A stretch of 64,000 nucleotides of DNA from an uncultured Collinsella sp. GTDB taxonomy: Bacteria; Actinomycetota; Coriobacteriia; Coriobacteriales; Coriobacteriaceae. Every line of letters begins with the position of its first letter. Position 1 is the first letter of the stretch. Both the position numbers and the translations under genes were made by a program. The notes beneath the pieces were generated by a model, which searched no databases, was not told the origin of the DNA, and saw only the letters and a program-made list of their open reading frames with translations. Below, in pieces: positions 41,179 to 50,674 of the stretch. Where the stretch lies: contig UQLD01000009.1 in NCBI GenBank assembly GCA_900541855.1, positions 1-64,000 on the forward strand, read 5' to 3'.

Positions 41179-42432
41179 CTAGTCCGCGAGCTTTTCCACC
41201 TGGTCGAGCATCTTGTCAAGCTTGGCCTTTGCTTCGGCCTTGACCTTCTCGGCCTCCTCGTGGGCCTTGGCCTTCTGAGCGGCCTTTTCCTCGGCCTCGG
41301 GGTCGACAACGACCAGATTGGACGCATCGTGCTCGACCAGCTTGAGCGCATGATCGGGGCACACCTTGACGCAAGCTCCGCAACCTAGGCAATACGTGGA
41401 CTCCAGTGCAAAGCGACCGCTTCCCACCAAATCGCAGGCAAACGTGGGGCACACGTTGACGCACTCGCCGCACGACGTGCACTTGTCAAAATCGCATTCC
41501 GGTGTGCTCACCTGCATATTCTGGGCAAGCTCGGGGTGGTTCTGCAGCGTCGAGAGCACCAGCTGCCGCCCGTGCGTGAGCGAACGGCGACGCTTGGTCG
41601 TCGTGGTGCCGCACATGGTGTTGAGTGTGCGCTCGAGCTGCGTGATCTGGTGACGGTGGGCCTTCAACTTCTGCGTCACCGAGGCCAGTGCCGCCGTCGC
41701 CGGGTTGAGCTTAGTCACGGTTAGGCCCGTGGTGCGGGCAATCTTATCCATGTACTCCTTGCGCTCGTACTCGCGGCGCTTATGGCACTTGAGGCTCTTG
41801 GGGTCGACCTCCAGGCCCATGCCCGTGCCGGACCACTCCTCGGCCTTCGCAATCGCCTCGCCCAGAATGTCCTCACCGCCGGTGTTGCGACACTTATCGC
41901 ACACGCCTAGTGGCAGGTAGACGCTCACGTTGGGATAGTCAGCCAGTACCGAGAACCAGGTCTCAGCAGTAATATCGCCCACGCAGGCGACGACGACCTC
42001 GTTCTCGCGCGGCATGCGCTTAAGAGCGCGCGTGCAGGTGACGTAGGCGGTCTCGTGGCTCGTAGCAGCAGAGACAATATCGTCATACAGGTTTTTAGGC
42101 GCCAGGCGCGGCGAGATGATCGCCTCGGTCGGACAGGCAGCGGCGCACAGACCGCACTTGCGACAGGAGTCGAGAATCTCGATGGAGTCTTCCTCGACCT
42201 CGATAGCGTTGACCGGGCACACGTCCATGCACGCGGTGCAGCCGCTCTTTTCGTTTTTGCAGGTCAAGCACGGAATGGTGTTGCCGCGCGGGCGCTCCTT
42301 GTAGTCGGCAGGATTCCACTGCGGCGCCGATGGATCGAGTGCATCGGTCACGCCGCCAAGCGGGTTTTTAAGAAAGTCGAAACCCTTGCTGATCTCGATA
42401 ATGTCATCAAACAGATCGTGTTCCTGCGCCAT
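41179..42432 (-). CDS. polyferredoxin-like 4Fe-4S protein
   Basis: 417 residues from ATG 42432 with GGAGGGG upstream. Four 4Fe-4S motifs: CLTCKNEKSGCTACMDVCP and CRKCGLCAAACP near the N-terminus, CTSCGECVNVCP and CLGCGACVKVCP near residues 320-370. Between them is a ~190-residue region with HKRREYERKEYMDKI and a Cys pair (CDKCRNTGG). The last 50 residues are a Lys/Ala/Glu coiled coil. Cytoplasmic electron carrier of unknown partner. Confidence 0.85.
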   Translation of the reverse strand: MAQEHDLFDDIIEISKGFDFLKNPLGGVTDALDPSAPQWNPADYKERPRGNTIPCLTCKNEKSGCTACMDVCPVNAIEVEEDSIEILDSCRKCGLCAAACPTEAIISPRLAPKNLYDDIVSAATSHETAYVTCTRALKRMPRENEVVVACVGDITAETWFSVLADYPNVSVYLPLGVCDKCRNTGGEDILGEAIAKAEEWSGTGMGLEVDPKSLKCHKRREYERKEYMDKIARTTGLTVTKLNPATAALASVTQKLKAHRHQITQLERTLNTMCGTTTTKRRRSLTHGRQLVLSTLQNHPELAQNMQVSTPECDFDKCTSCGECVNVCPTFACDLVGSGRFALESTYCLGCGACVKVCPDHALKLVEHDASNLVVVDPEAEEKAAQKAKAHEEAEKVKAEAKAKLDKMLDQVEKLAD

Positions 42433-42583
42433 GCGCGGCCCCTCCCTGAGCAGTGCAAACAAGCAAGAGATAATGATACGCCATCGGCCCACGACTCGGG
42501 CAAATTACACGCGGAGCACCTTTGCGGCAAATAGCCCATGGCCTATCGCCGCCTCGATTGCACAAGGTCAATCAAGTGCCAAG

Positions 42584-43090
42584 CTATGCCTCGCACATGA
42601 GCTGCACGAGTTTTTGTTTGGTCACCTTGGCCTGCTCGTTGGCCATATTGCGCTCGTTTCTAAAGACCGCATTTGCAACACCCTGCAGATCGGCATCGGA
42701 AATCTCGCTGCACGGACCGTCCATCGAAGCCGCCGTGGGGCATACGCACAACGGCAGCTCAGCATAAAACGCAACGGCCTTGGCGATATCGAGCATCTTG
42801 CCGCCGCCAATGCCCACCACCATGTCGCAATACTCGGCCCGGGCTTCCTTGGCCATTTCGACAACGGCATCTTCCGTACACGGACCGTTGTAAATCTTAA
42901 AGAACGGCTCGCTTAGATCATCGTCCAGAAATCCATCGACGATCTGCCTGCACAGCCGATCCTCGGTGCCCTGGTCAAACAAGACGTAAGCAGCGCAGCC
43001 CAACCATGACAAATACCTGCCCTGACGCGAGAGTTCGCCCGGCCCCTGAACATACCGACCGGGACCGCCGTAAACCATAGGAAGCGCCAT
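42584..43090 (-). pseudogene. glycerol dehydrogenase paralogue with internal deletion
   Basis: 168 codons. Residues 1-125 match the N-terminal NAD domain of the adjacent glycerol dehydrogenase (VVGIGGGKMLDIAKAVAFY, CPTAASMDGPCSE). The following 40 residues match its C-terminus (VANAVFRNERNMANE with VTKQ). The ~200 residues between, which hold the metal ligands, are missing. The join is in frame, so an open frame remains, but activity is not expected. Confidence 0.75.
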
Positions 43091-43154
43091 ACGAGAATCC
43101 GCCCTTCATCAAACAACGATTGGTGCAAAGTAACCTGACCCCTTTGCGCCATAG

Positions 43155-43191
43155 CAAAAAGGGGCAAAGCCATCTGCTGGCTTTGCCCCTT
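43155..43191 (-). terminator. gldA terminator
   Basis: AAGGGGCAAAGCC (43159-43171) pairs perfectly with GGCTTTGCCCCTT (43179-43191), loop 7 nt, with five U on the minus strand. Confidence 0.9.
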
Positions 43192-43203
43192 CCTTAGCTT
43201 GAT

Positions 43204-44304
43204 TTACTCATCCATGAGATAGTAGTGGCCCAGTGCGTCGGCACCCAGGATGGCGTTTGCGACCATCTCGGGCGTCACCTCAAACGGCATGTTGCACATG
43301 GTGTCCTCGGGCGCGCACGCGGCCTCGGCAACAATCATGGCCTTCTCGCGCGTAACCTCGGCAACGCCAAGTTCCTTCATCGTGACCGGCAGGCCCAGCT
43401 CAATGCAGAAGCCCAAGACTTCCTCGAGCTTCTCGGTCGGGGCATCCTCGAGTACCAGCTGGACGATGGTGCCGAAGGCGACCTTCTCGCCGTGATACAT
43501 GCTGTGGCACTCGGGCAGCATCGTCAGACCATTGTGGATGGCATGAGCAGCGGCAAGGCCCGAGCTCTCAAAGCCAATACCCGAAAGCAGCGTATTGGCC
43601 TCGATGATGTGCTCGACGGCAGGCGTGAGCGCACCCTTCTCCAGCGCAACCTTGGCCTTGACGCCATCGGCCATGAGCGTCTCATAGCAGAGCTTGGCGA
43701 GCGCCAGGCCGGCCATTCCGCCCTTACCGCCGGCGCAGGTGCCGCCGTCGGCATCGTGCGTCGCCTGGGCCTCAAAGTAGGTTGCGAGCGCATCGCCCAT
43801 ACCGGAAACCGTCAGGCGCACTGGGCTCGCCGCGATAACCGTCGTATCCATCAGGACAATGTTGGGGTTTGCCTTAAGGAAGAGATATTTATCGAACTGG
43901 CCGTCGTCGGTATAGAGCACCGAAAGTGCCGAGCACGGTGCATCGGTCGAAGCAATGGTGGGGCAAATGATAACCGGGGACTCCAGGTAATAGGCGACGG
44001 CCTTGGCGGTGTCGAGGATCTTGCCGCCACCGACGCCGACGATGATGTCGCAACCGTTGTCGCGGGCGAGCGCAACCAGGCGATCGACCTCGCCCTTGGA
44101 GCACTCGCCGTTAAAGTCCTCAAACAGCAGCTCGGCCTTGGCCTCGGCAAAGCCGCCCTCGATCTTGGCACCGACGCGCTTCTTGCCCGAAGGCGTCACG
44201 ATGACGAGGGCCTTAGCGCCGAGCGGCTCGACATAGGAGCCGAGCTTGGCGAGCTCGTCCGGACCCTGGATGTACTTGCTGGGGCTATTGAAAATTGCAG
44301 CCAT
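43204..44304 (-). CDS. gldA: glycerol dehydrogenase
   Basis: 366 residues, full length. NAD loop VGVGGGKILDTAKAVAYY, metal ligands in GMGDALATYFEAQ and in AAAHAIHNGL and CHSMYHGEKVAFG. Oxidises glycerol to dihydroxyacetone with NAD, or the reverse in anaerobic growth. A truncated paralogue follows downstream on the same strand after a terminator. Confidence 0.93.
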   Translation of the reverse strand: MAAIFNSPSKYIQGPDELAKLGSYVEPLGAKALVIVTPSGKKRVGAKIEGGFAEAKAELLFEDFNGECSKGEVDRLVALARDNGCDIIVGVGGGKILDTAKAVAYYLESPVIICPTIASTDAPCSALSVLYTDDGQFDKYLFLKANPNIVLMDTTVIAASPVRLTVSGMGDALATYFEAQATHDADGGTCAGGKGGMAGLALAKLCYETLMADGVKAKVALEKGALTPAVEHIIEANTLLSGIGFESSGLAAAHAIHNGLTMLPECHSMYHGEKVAFGTIVQLVLEDAPTEKLEEVLGFCIELGLPVTMKELGVAEVTREKAMIVAEAACAPEDTMCNMPFEVTPEMVANAILGADALGHYYLMDE

Positions 44305-44320
44305 AACTATCCCATTCTCT

Positions 44321-44365
44321 AAAAGAAAAAAGAAAGGGGCTCCGTACAGATACGTGCGGAGCCCC
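44321..44365 (-). terminator. terminator after iron alcohol dehydrogenase
   Basis: GGGGCTCCGTAC (44336-44347) and GTGCGGAGCCCC (44354-44365) form the stem, followed by a U-rich tract on the minus strand (44321-44335). Confidence 0.88.
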
Positions 44366-44387
44366 TCGTTACGATAACAAGAGTCGA

Positions 44388-45611
44388 TTAGAAATCGATG
44401 TCGGTGTCGTAGTAGCAGGCCTTGAGGATCTTCTCGAAGTCGGCAGCCTTGGTCTCACGCGGGTTCTCGGGCGTGCAGGCGTCCTGCTCGGCGTTCGCGG
44501 CGATCTCGGGCAGCTTGGCGAGGAACTCCTCCTCGGAAACCATCTGCGGGTTCTCGGCGTCGACCTTCACGCCACCATTCGCGTAATCCTTGATGGACTG
44601 CGGAATGTTGAGCTGGTCGTTGAGGTCGCGAATCTTCTGGACGAGTGCAGCGATGAGCTCCTCGTTGGTCTCGCCGGGAAGGTGCAGGATCTCCTTGGCC
44701 ACGTAAGCGTAACGCTCGGCAGCACGGGGATCCTTGGAGTTCCACTGAATGACCTTGCCCAGGTACATGGCGTTAGCGGCACCGTGGATGATGTGGCCGT
44801 TCTCGAAGGCAGCACCGGTCTTGTGAGCCATGGAGTGAACGATGCCGAGCAGGCCCGAGGAGAAGGCGATACCGGCGATGCACTGAGCCTCGTGCATGTG
44901 CTGACGGGCCTCATGGTCGCCAGCATAGGACTTGGGCAGCCACTCGACGATCTCGCGGATGCCGTGCAGAGCGTTGGCGTCGGTGAACATAGAGGCGCAG
45001 GTGGAAACGTAGGCCTCCATGCAGTGGGTCAGAGCATCCATGCCGGTGTGAGCGCACAGCTTGGCGGGCATGGTGTAGGTGAGCTCGGGGTCGACGATGG
45101 CGACATCAGGGGTGATGTTGAAGTCGGCCAGCGGGTACTTGATGCCCTTGGCGTAGTCGGTAATGACGGAGAACGCGGTGACCTCGGTAGCGGTGCCGGA
45201 GGTAGAGGAGATGGCGCAGAAATGAGCCTTCTGACGCAGCTCAGGGAAGCTGAACGGCTGGATGATGTTGTCGAAGGACTCCTCGGGATACTCGTAGAAG
45301 ACCCACATGGCCTTAGCGGCATCGATGGGCGAGCCGCCACCGATGGCGATAATCCAGTCGGGCTCGAACTCGCGCATGGCCTCGGCGCCCTTCATGACCG
45401 TCTCGATGGACGGGTCGGACTCGACGCCCTCGAACAGCTTGACCTCGAAGCCGCCTTCCTTAAGGTCGTTCTCGACGTCCTGCAGGAACCCGCCGCGGCG
45501 CATAGAGCTGCCGCCAGAAACGATGATGGCCTTCTTGCCCTTGAGGTTCTTCACCTCGTGGCGAGCGCCCTCACCAAAGTACAGATCGCGAGGATTGGTA
45601 AAACGTCCCAT
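44388..45611 (-). CDS. iron-containing alcohol dehydrogenase 2
   Basis: 407 residues from ATG 45611 with AGGAGG upstream. NAD loop AIGGGSPIDAAKAMWVF, SSTSGTATEVTAFS, metal ligands in GMDALTHCMEAYV, VHSMAHKTGA and NGHIIHGAANA. Similar to the group that reduces aldehydes (Adh/butanol dehydrogenase) in anaerobic fermentation. Monocistronic, between two terminated units. Confidence 0.93.
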   Translation of the reverse strand: MGRFTNPRDLYFGEGARHEVKNLKGKKAIIVSGGSSMRRGGFLQDVENDLKEGGFEVKLFEGVESDPSIETVMKGAEAMREFEPDWIIAIGGGSPIDAAKAMWVFYEYPEESFDNIIQPFSFPELRQKAHFCAISSTSGTATEVTAFSVITDYAKGIKYPLADFNITPDVAIVDPELTYTMPAKLCAHTGMDALTHCMEAYVSTCASMFTDANALHGIREIVEWLPKSYAGDHEARQHMHEAQCIAGIAFSSGLLGIVHSMAHKTGAAFENGHIIHGAANAMYLGKVIQWNSKDPRAAERYAYVAKEILHLPGETNEELIAALVQKIRDLNDQLNIPQSIKDYANGGVKVDAENPQMVSEEEFLAKLPEIAANAEQDACTPENPRETKAADFEKILKACYYDTDIDF

Positions 45612-45652
45612 ACTGTGCCTCCTAAACAAGCCCCTCTTAGACTTGCGTATAT

Positions 45653-45677
45653 AACGGAGCACCCAATTGGCTCCGTT
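45653..45677 (-). promoter_or_regulatory. 5' leader hairpin of alcohol dehydrogenase
   Basis: AACGGAGC (45653-45660) and GCTCCGTT (45670-45677), a perfect 8-bp repeat with a 9-nt loop, 42 bp upstream of the start. It may be an operator or a leader hairpin. Confidence 0.4.
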
Positions 45678-46111
45678 AGGACCGGTTTGCGCGTTGCCGG
45701 CGATGACAATGCGCGATGTCTAAACGTCTCAACGCTCAGACAAACACTATTTTACCGTTCTGGTTGGTCAGTTATTCACCTAAAGCCGCCAATGATGAAA
45801 CGTTTTTTCTATCCCTGAAGACCCTTGTGCGGCATTCATACTCCCAAGCTGGGCAAACGTTTTATCAAGGTTGACTACATATCCCGGGCAGGACTGTGCC
45901 CCTCCAAAATATGCACCGTTCGCCGCCAAAAATCGACCGTTTGCGGCACCGTGATACCACTCGGCCGTCCATGGTGCCGACATTTGTGTGACATCCGACT
46001 TCGTGGTGCAAAGGTGCAAGTCCAAGTGCGGCACCCCCGGTGTGCCACATGCGGGTAAACTAGAACCTTATATAGAAACATCTGAACCCTAACCGCAGCA
46101 AAGGAGGCCCC
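45678..46111. other. non-coding region upstream of the helical-repeat genes
   Basis: No protein-like frame. TATATA near 46070 and AAAGGAGG at 46100-46107 suit promoter and ribosome site for the gene at 46112. The remainder shows no repeat I can support. Confidence 0.4.
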
Positions 46112-47188
46112 ATGGCATTCGATCCCATTCAAGAGGATTGCCATCGCCTCGTTCTTGAGGCCTTGCGCCGCGACAATATCCCGCTCACCGACGGTGCCGC
46201 CGTAGAGCGTCTGATGGAGCAATTCACCCGCAACCCCGCACCGCTCATCGTGCACGACCGCGACCGCGCCGGGCATCTGATTGCCAAGGTAGTCGAGGCC
46301 GTCGACTACCGCATTCCCTTTATCCCTGACGATGCCCAGGCAGAGCAGGAAGAGGCAGCTGCCGAGAACATGCTCCGCGAGGCGGCCACACTCGATCCGG
46401 CCAACTGGGATGCCCAGCGCATGCTGACGGCACTCACCGCCGAATCCAACGAGGAATACGTGCAGTATCTGGTGTCCAAGTGCGACGAGGTGGAGCACGA
46501 TCTGGCGCTCAAGATCGCCTCGGCGCAGGACCCCTACGAGCGCGAGGCCGCAGGCGACCTTATGCGCCGCCCCTACCTGCGCTGGCTTGCCGCCTTGGCA
46601 TCACGCGCCCTCATTAGCGGACGCTACCGCATGTCGCTCGAAGCCGCAAATCGCAGCTTGGACTTTGCCCCCAACGATCCCGCCGGCGTCCGCCACACCG
46701 CGATGCTCGCCATGGCGAAGCTCGAATACCCCGCCGAGGAGCTCAAACGCTTTCGCTCTGCCCACTCCGTGCCGTACCTCGCGAATACCCCGCTGCGCCG
46801 CCGCCCCAAAGATGCAGAGCGCGACTTGGACCCGTGGACGCTCATCGCGCTGATGAGCACTGCCTGGCGCGAGCTGGACTACGAGGGCGCCGAGCGCTAC
46901 TTGCGCATCCTTGCGCGCTCGTGTCCGCACGCAGCCGAGGCACTCTACTTCCAAACCGAGTTTCCCGATGGCGTCTATGCCCGCGTCAACGTGGGCGTGG
47001 GCTCGACCGACGAGCTTGTCCTTGCGCTGTCCGAGGCGACGCCGGTACTGCAGGAGGGCCTGGGCGCCCCCGACAACGCCAGTTTTGCCGCCTGGGTCGC
47101 CACCAACGATATCGTGCGTTCCCAAATCGATGAGCGCATACTGCGGGCGGCCGAGCAGGGTTTGCCGTTTAAGGGAGGAGACCTCTAA
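46112..47188 (+). CDS. helical-repeat (TPR-like) protein 1
   Basis: 358 residues, all-helical, alanine- and glutamate-rich. Repeats such as GRYRMSLEAANRSLDFAPND and LDYEGAERYLRILARSCPH are TPR-like. Similar in plan to the eukaryotic/bacterial ST7-type repeat proteins, but I do not recognise a defined family. AAAGGAGG precedes the ATG. It overlaps the next gene by one base (TAATG), and both are upstream of the MurT-GatD fusion. Confidence 0.8.
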   Translation: MAFDPIQEDCHRLVLEALRRDNIPLTDGAAVERLMEQFTRNPAPLIVHDRDRAGHLIAKVVEAVDYRIPFIPDDAQAEQEEAAAENMLREAATLDPANWDAQRMLTALTAESNEEYVQYLVSKCDEVEHDLALKIASAQDPYEREAAGDLMRRPYLRWLAALASRALISGRYRMSLEAANRSLDFAPNDPAGVRHTAMLAMAKLEYPAEELKRFRSAHSVPYLANTPLRRRPKDAERDLDPWTLIALMSTAWRELDYEGAERYLRILARSCPHAAEALYFQTEFPDGVYARVNVGVGSTDELVLALSEATPVLQEGLGAPDNASFAAWVATNDIVRSQIDERILRAAEQGLPFKGGDL

Positions 47189-48231
47189 TGGATCCGAGCG
47201 TCTACATCCCCGCCTACCTGGAGCGCACCTATCTGGCGTCGCACCCCGAGCTCACCGATGCAGCACGCGAGCTTGTCCATAACGACGTAAGCGTCAACCC
47301 TCACAAGTATGCGCAGACCGAGCATGCCCAGGCGCTGCTGTCCTATGCCGGTGTTCATCGCCACCTGCTCGACGAGCTCCATCGCATCGAGGACATGGGC
47401 AGCGATGAGGAGTTTGAACAGACGCGCAACCGCCTGTTCGACGATATGCGCGATGAGCTGCTCAAGATCGTCCGCATCGATGCGTATGTCCTCGATGCCC
47501 AGCTGCTCGCCATCATTTTGGCGGACACGCCCGTCGACGCCTGCCTGGGCGACCTGATGAAGCTCGAGGCGACCACGGCCGATTACCTGCAGCAAAGCGT
47601 GTCCGGGTTCGACATGGAAGCCCCACACTACTGGGCCAATAATGTTATGGCCGACGGTGTCACCGCAGCAGAACTTACCGTGAGCGAGCCGGCTCTTATC
47701 GGGTGGCTTCACACACTCGAGGCCATCTCGCAGCTGTGCATGGCGAGCGCTCGCTACCGTGCTGCCGCCAACTACGCCCGCCGTGTTCTTAAGGCGGAAG
47801 GCTACCCCACCCGAGCTGCCGGCACCGTGTTGCTCGCCCTCGCTCGTCTGGAAGACGAGGACGGCTTTTTTGCCCTGGCCCACCAGCTCGAGGAAGAGAT
47901 CGGGGCTGACGCGCTCGAGAACTCTCCTTGGTATCTGCTCGCCCGCACGATTCTGCTGTTCAAAACAAACAAGATGCGTCCGGCGGTGCGTGCGCTGCGT
48001 GAGTTCGCTAACCGCTGCGAGGGCGGTGCGTTCTTCTTACTGAACCCCATGTACCAGACACCGTACCTTCCCTGCCGGCCCGAGCCACACGATCCCTGGG
48101 ATCTTTCGCACCAGGCCGTTTGGGAAGCGGACGGTATTATCTCGGACACTCCCGACTTTGCCCCCTGGGCCAATGCCTGCGAAGACGTGTCGCAGCTTGC
48201 CCAGGAATTTGCGCGCCGCTACGGTTTTTAG
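47188..48231 (+). CDS. helical-repeat (TPR-like) protein 2
   Basis: 347 residues. Shares layout with the upstream protein: repeated helices such as ASARYRAAANYARRVLKAEG and ELDEEIGADALENSPW-like EEEIGADALENSPW. No catalytic motif, signal or membrane segment. Co-translated with protein 1. Ends 45 bp before the MurT-GatD gene; a scaffold role in cell-wall enzymes is conceivable but untested. Confidence 0.8.
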   Translation: MDPSVYIPAYLERTYLASHPELTDAARELVHNDVSVNPHKYAQTEHAQALLSYAGVHRHLLDELHRIEDMGSDEEFEQTRNRLFDDMRDELLKIVRIDAYVLDAQLLAIILADTPVDACLGDLMKLEATTADYLQQSVSGFDMEAPHYWANNVMADGVTAAELTVSEPALIGWLHTLEAISQLCMASARYRAAANYARRVLKAEGYPTRAAGTVLLALARLEDEDGFFALAHQLEEEIGADALENSPWYLLARTILLFKTNKMRPAVRALREFANRCEGGAFFLLNPMYQTPYLPCRPEPHDPWDLSHQAVWEADGIISDTPDFAPWANACEDVSQLAQEFARRYGF

Positions 48232-48276
48232 TGACGCACTCGACCCGACCATGTCGTTTACGTTAGGAACGGTTTC

Positions 48277-50454
48277 ATGAACCTCCGCTCATCTCTTGCC
48301 TGCACCTCGAGCGATATCGCCCGCTGGGGGCTGCGCTCCGTCCTTAAGCGCCAGGGCGGCGTACTCCCCGGCCGCATCGCCATGAAGATCGACCCCGAGC
48401 TGCTGAGCGACCTCGCGGGCCTTGTCGACCGCAGCGTGGTAATCACCGGCACCAACGGTAAGACCACCACCTCCAACCTCATCGCCGACGCCGTTGCCGC
48501 CAGCGGCGCCACCGTGGTATGCAACCGCGCCGGCAACAACATGGAGCCGGGCGTGGTGGGCGCGTTGCTCGAGGCGCGCGGCAACCTTAAGCGAACCGCC
48601 AGCAGCAAGCGCGTAGGCGTCTTTGAGTGCGATGAGCTCTACACGGTGCGTGTCCTGCCCAAGCTCAAACCGACCTACTTTGTGCTGCTCAACCTGTTCC
48701 GCGACCAGCTAGACCGCTACGGCGAGATCGACCACACCCAGGACGTCATCGCCCACGCGCTGGAGCTTTCGCCGGCAACGACACTCATCTATAACGCCGA
48801 CGATCCGCTGTGCGCCTCGATCGCCGCACGCGTTCCCAACGCGAGTATCGCCTTTGGCATCGACGGTGCCACAGGCACCGAGTCCGATCGCATTAGCGAC
48901 TCGCGTTTTTGCTCGCAGTGCAACGCGCCGTTGGAGTACGACTATGTGCAGTACGGCCAGCTCGGAGCCTATCATTGTCCTTCGTGCGGTTGGGGTCGCC
49001 CCGCGCTGCTCCGTCGCGTAACGGACATTGAGCTCACCTGCGACGGCTACGGCTTTGACCTGAACTTTGGACCCGACGCCGACGCACCCGCAACGCACAT
49101 CGCCACGCGCTACAACGGCCTGTACATGGTCTATAACGTTGCCGCCGCCTTCTTTGCGGCGCGCGAGTTGGGCGTGGACGCGGCGCATCTGCAGCCCACG
49201 CTCGATGCCTACGTCCCCGCCGGCGGACGCATGGGCCGCTGGGAGATCGCCGGCCGCACCATCGAGGCAAACCTGGCCAAAAATCCCGTGGGCTTCGATC
49301 GCCAGATCCAGTCCATTAAAACGGCAGGTGGCAGGCTCTGCGCCTTCTTCCTAAACGACAACGACGCCGACGGCCACGATGTCTCATGGATCTACGACGT
49401 CGACTTCGAGCGCATCGCCGATACCCCAGGGCTTGTCGCCTTTGCCGGCGGCACGCGTGCACACGATATGCAGGTGCGCCTCAAGTACGCCGGCATCGAT
49501 GCCGCAATTATCTCGGACGTCGCGCAGGCAATTGGCGCCGTGGCAGACGAGGCTGCCGGCGACACTTTCTACGCCGTCGCCAACTACACGGCCTTCCCGC
49601 CGCTGGTCAAGGAGCTCAACGGACTGAAGGGCGCCACCGCCGACGCTGTTGCCGGGCGCGCCGTGGCCCGCGCCGATGGCAACGCCATCCCTTCCGCCGT
49701 CGCGCCGGTCGAGCTTTCGCGCCCGCTGCGCATCGTCTACCTGTATCCCGATGCCCTCAACCTCTATGGCGACGGTGGCAACGTCATTGCCCTCGAGCGC
49801 CGCTGCGCCTGGCGTGGCATTCCCGTGCGCGTGGACGAGGTCCGTATGGGCGAGTCACTCGATCTCACCGACGCCGACATCGTTATGATGGGCGGTGGCT
49901 CCGACCGCGACCAGTTGGCTGTGGCACGCGAGCTGCTCGCTCAAAAAGACAAGGTTGCGGCCTATGTTGAGGACGGCGGCTCGCTGCTCGCTATCTGCGG
50001 CAGCTATCAGCTGCTCGGCCGTTCGTACTATATGGGCGAGAATCGCATCGAGGGCCTGGGCGTCATTGCCGCCGAAACCGTGCGCGGCTCCGACCGCCTG
50101 ATCGGCAACGTCGCCGTCAAGACCGACCTGGCACCCGAGCCCTTTGTGGGATTTGAGAACCACGGCGGCCGCACCCTGCTCGATGCAGAGGCCACGCCGC
50201 TCGGAACGTCCGTCGTCACGGGTACCGGCAACAACGGCGACGATGGCTTTGAGGGCCTCATCTACAAGGGTGTCATCGGCACATACCTACACGGACCGGC
50301 ACTGCCCAAGAACCCCGAGCTCGCCGACTGGCTCATTACCCACGCCCTCGAGCGGCGTGGCGATGCACAGGCCGCCGCCCTGCTGCCGCCCAAGCCCCTC
50401 GACGACGCCTACGAGCACGCCGCCCACGACGCCGCCATGAAGCTCCTCCCCTAG
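48277..50454 (+). CDS. fused MurT-GatD lipid II isoglutaminyl synthase
   Basis: 725 residues. Residues 1-460 are MurT: Mur-ligase P-loop GTNGKTTTSNL near 58, a zinc ribbon CSQCN (about 213) and CPSCG (about 233), and the C-terminal DUF1727 part. Residues ~485-710 are GatD: GGGSDRDQL, the amidotransferase Cys in AICGSYQLLG (about 573), ENHGG, and the His in GTYLHGPALPKNP. In Staphylococcus and most bacteria these are separate proteins that amidate Glu2 of lipid II. Here they are one chain. The zinc ribbon is of the type normally present in MurT. Confidence 0.92.
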   Translation: MNLRSSLACTSSDIARWGLRSVLKRQGGVLPGRIAMKIDPELLSDLAGLVDRSVVITGTNGKTTTSNLIADAVAASGATVVCNRAGNNMEPGVVGALLEARGNLKRTASSKRVGVFECDELYTVRVLPKLKPTYFVLLNLFRDQLDRYGEIDHTQDVIAHALELSPATTLIYNADDPLCASIAARVPNASIAFGIDGATGTESDRISDSRFCSQCNAPLEYDYVQYGQLGAYHCPSCGWGRPALLRRVTDIELTCDGYGFDLNFGPDADAPATHIATRYNGLYMVYNVAAAFFAARELGVDAAHLQPTLDAYVPAGGRMGRWEIAGRTIEANLAKNPVGFDRQIQSIKTAGGRLCAFFLNDNDADGHDVSWIYDVDFERIADTPGLVAFAGGTRAHDMQVRLKYAGIDAAIISDVAQAIGAVADEAAGDTFYAVANYTAFPPLVKELNGLKGATADAVAGRAVARADGNAIPSAVAPVELSRPLRIVYLYPDALNLYGDGGNVIALERRCAWRGIPVRVDEVRMGESLDLTDADIVMMGGGSDRDQLAVARELLAQKDKVAAYVEDGGSLLAICGSYQLLGRSYYMGENRIEGLGVIAAETVRGSDRLIGNVAVKTDLAPEPFVGFENHGGRTLLDAEATPLGTSVVTGTGNNGDDGFEGLIYKGVIGTYLHGPALPKNPELADWLITHALERRGDAQAAALLPPKPLDDAYEHAAHDAAMKLLP

Positions 50455-50461
50455 CACCCCA

Positions 50462-50499
50462 CCACCACAAAGGGGACAGGCACCTTTGTGGTGGTTTTT
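50462..50499 (+). terminator. terminator of the MurT-GatD gene
   Basis: CCACCACAAAGG (50462-50473) and CCTTTGTGGTGG (50483-50494) form a perfect 12-bp stem with a 9-nt loop, followed by five T. Confidence 0.95.
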
Positions 50500-50554
50500 C
50501 AGTTTGCCAACGATATGTGAACGGCTAAAAAAGTCTGCTATACTCTTTCCCGCT

Positions 50555-50631
50555 GTCCCCATCGTCTAGCGGCCAAGGACGCCACCCTTTCAAGGTGGAT
50601 ATCGCGGGTTCGAATCCCGCTGGGGGCACCA
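50555..50631 (+). tRNA. tRNA-Glu (anticodon UUC)
   Basis: Acceptor arm GUCCCCA with UGGGGGC, anticodon stem CCACC/GGUGG with loop CUUUCAA giving UUC, T-arm CGGGUUCGAAUCCCG, and an encoded CCA end (50629-50631). A TATACT at 50539-50544, with TGTGAA 17 nt before, is the likely promoter. Confidence 0.97.
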
Positions 50632-50643
50632 TTTGAATTGAAG

Positions 50644-50674
50644 AGCCCGTTACCCTCGCGGTAGCGGGCTTTTT
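50644..50674 (+). terminator. terminator of tRNA-Glu
   Basis: AGCCCGTTACC (50644-50654) pairs with GGTAGCGGGCT (50660-50670), loop 5 nt, followed by a T run. Confidence 0.9.

Noticed and set aside
45780..46058. Two opposing small frames upstream of the helical-repeat gene
   Set aside because: Neither has a ribosome site nor a convincing protein sequence.
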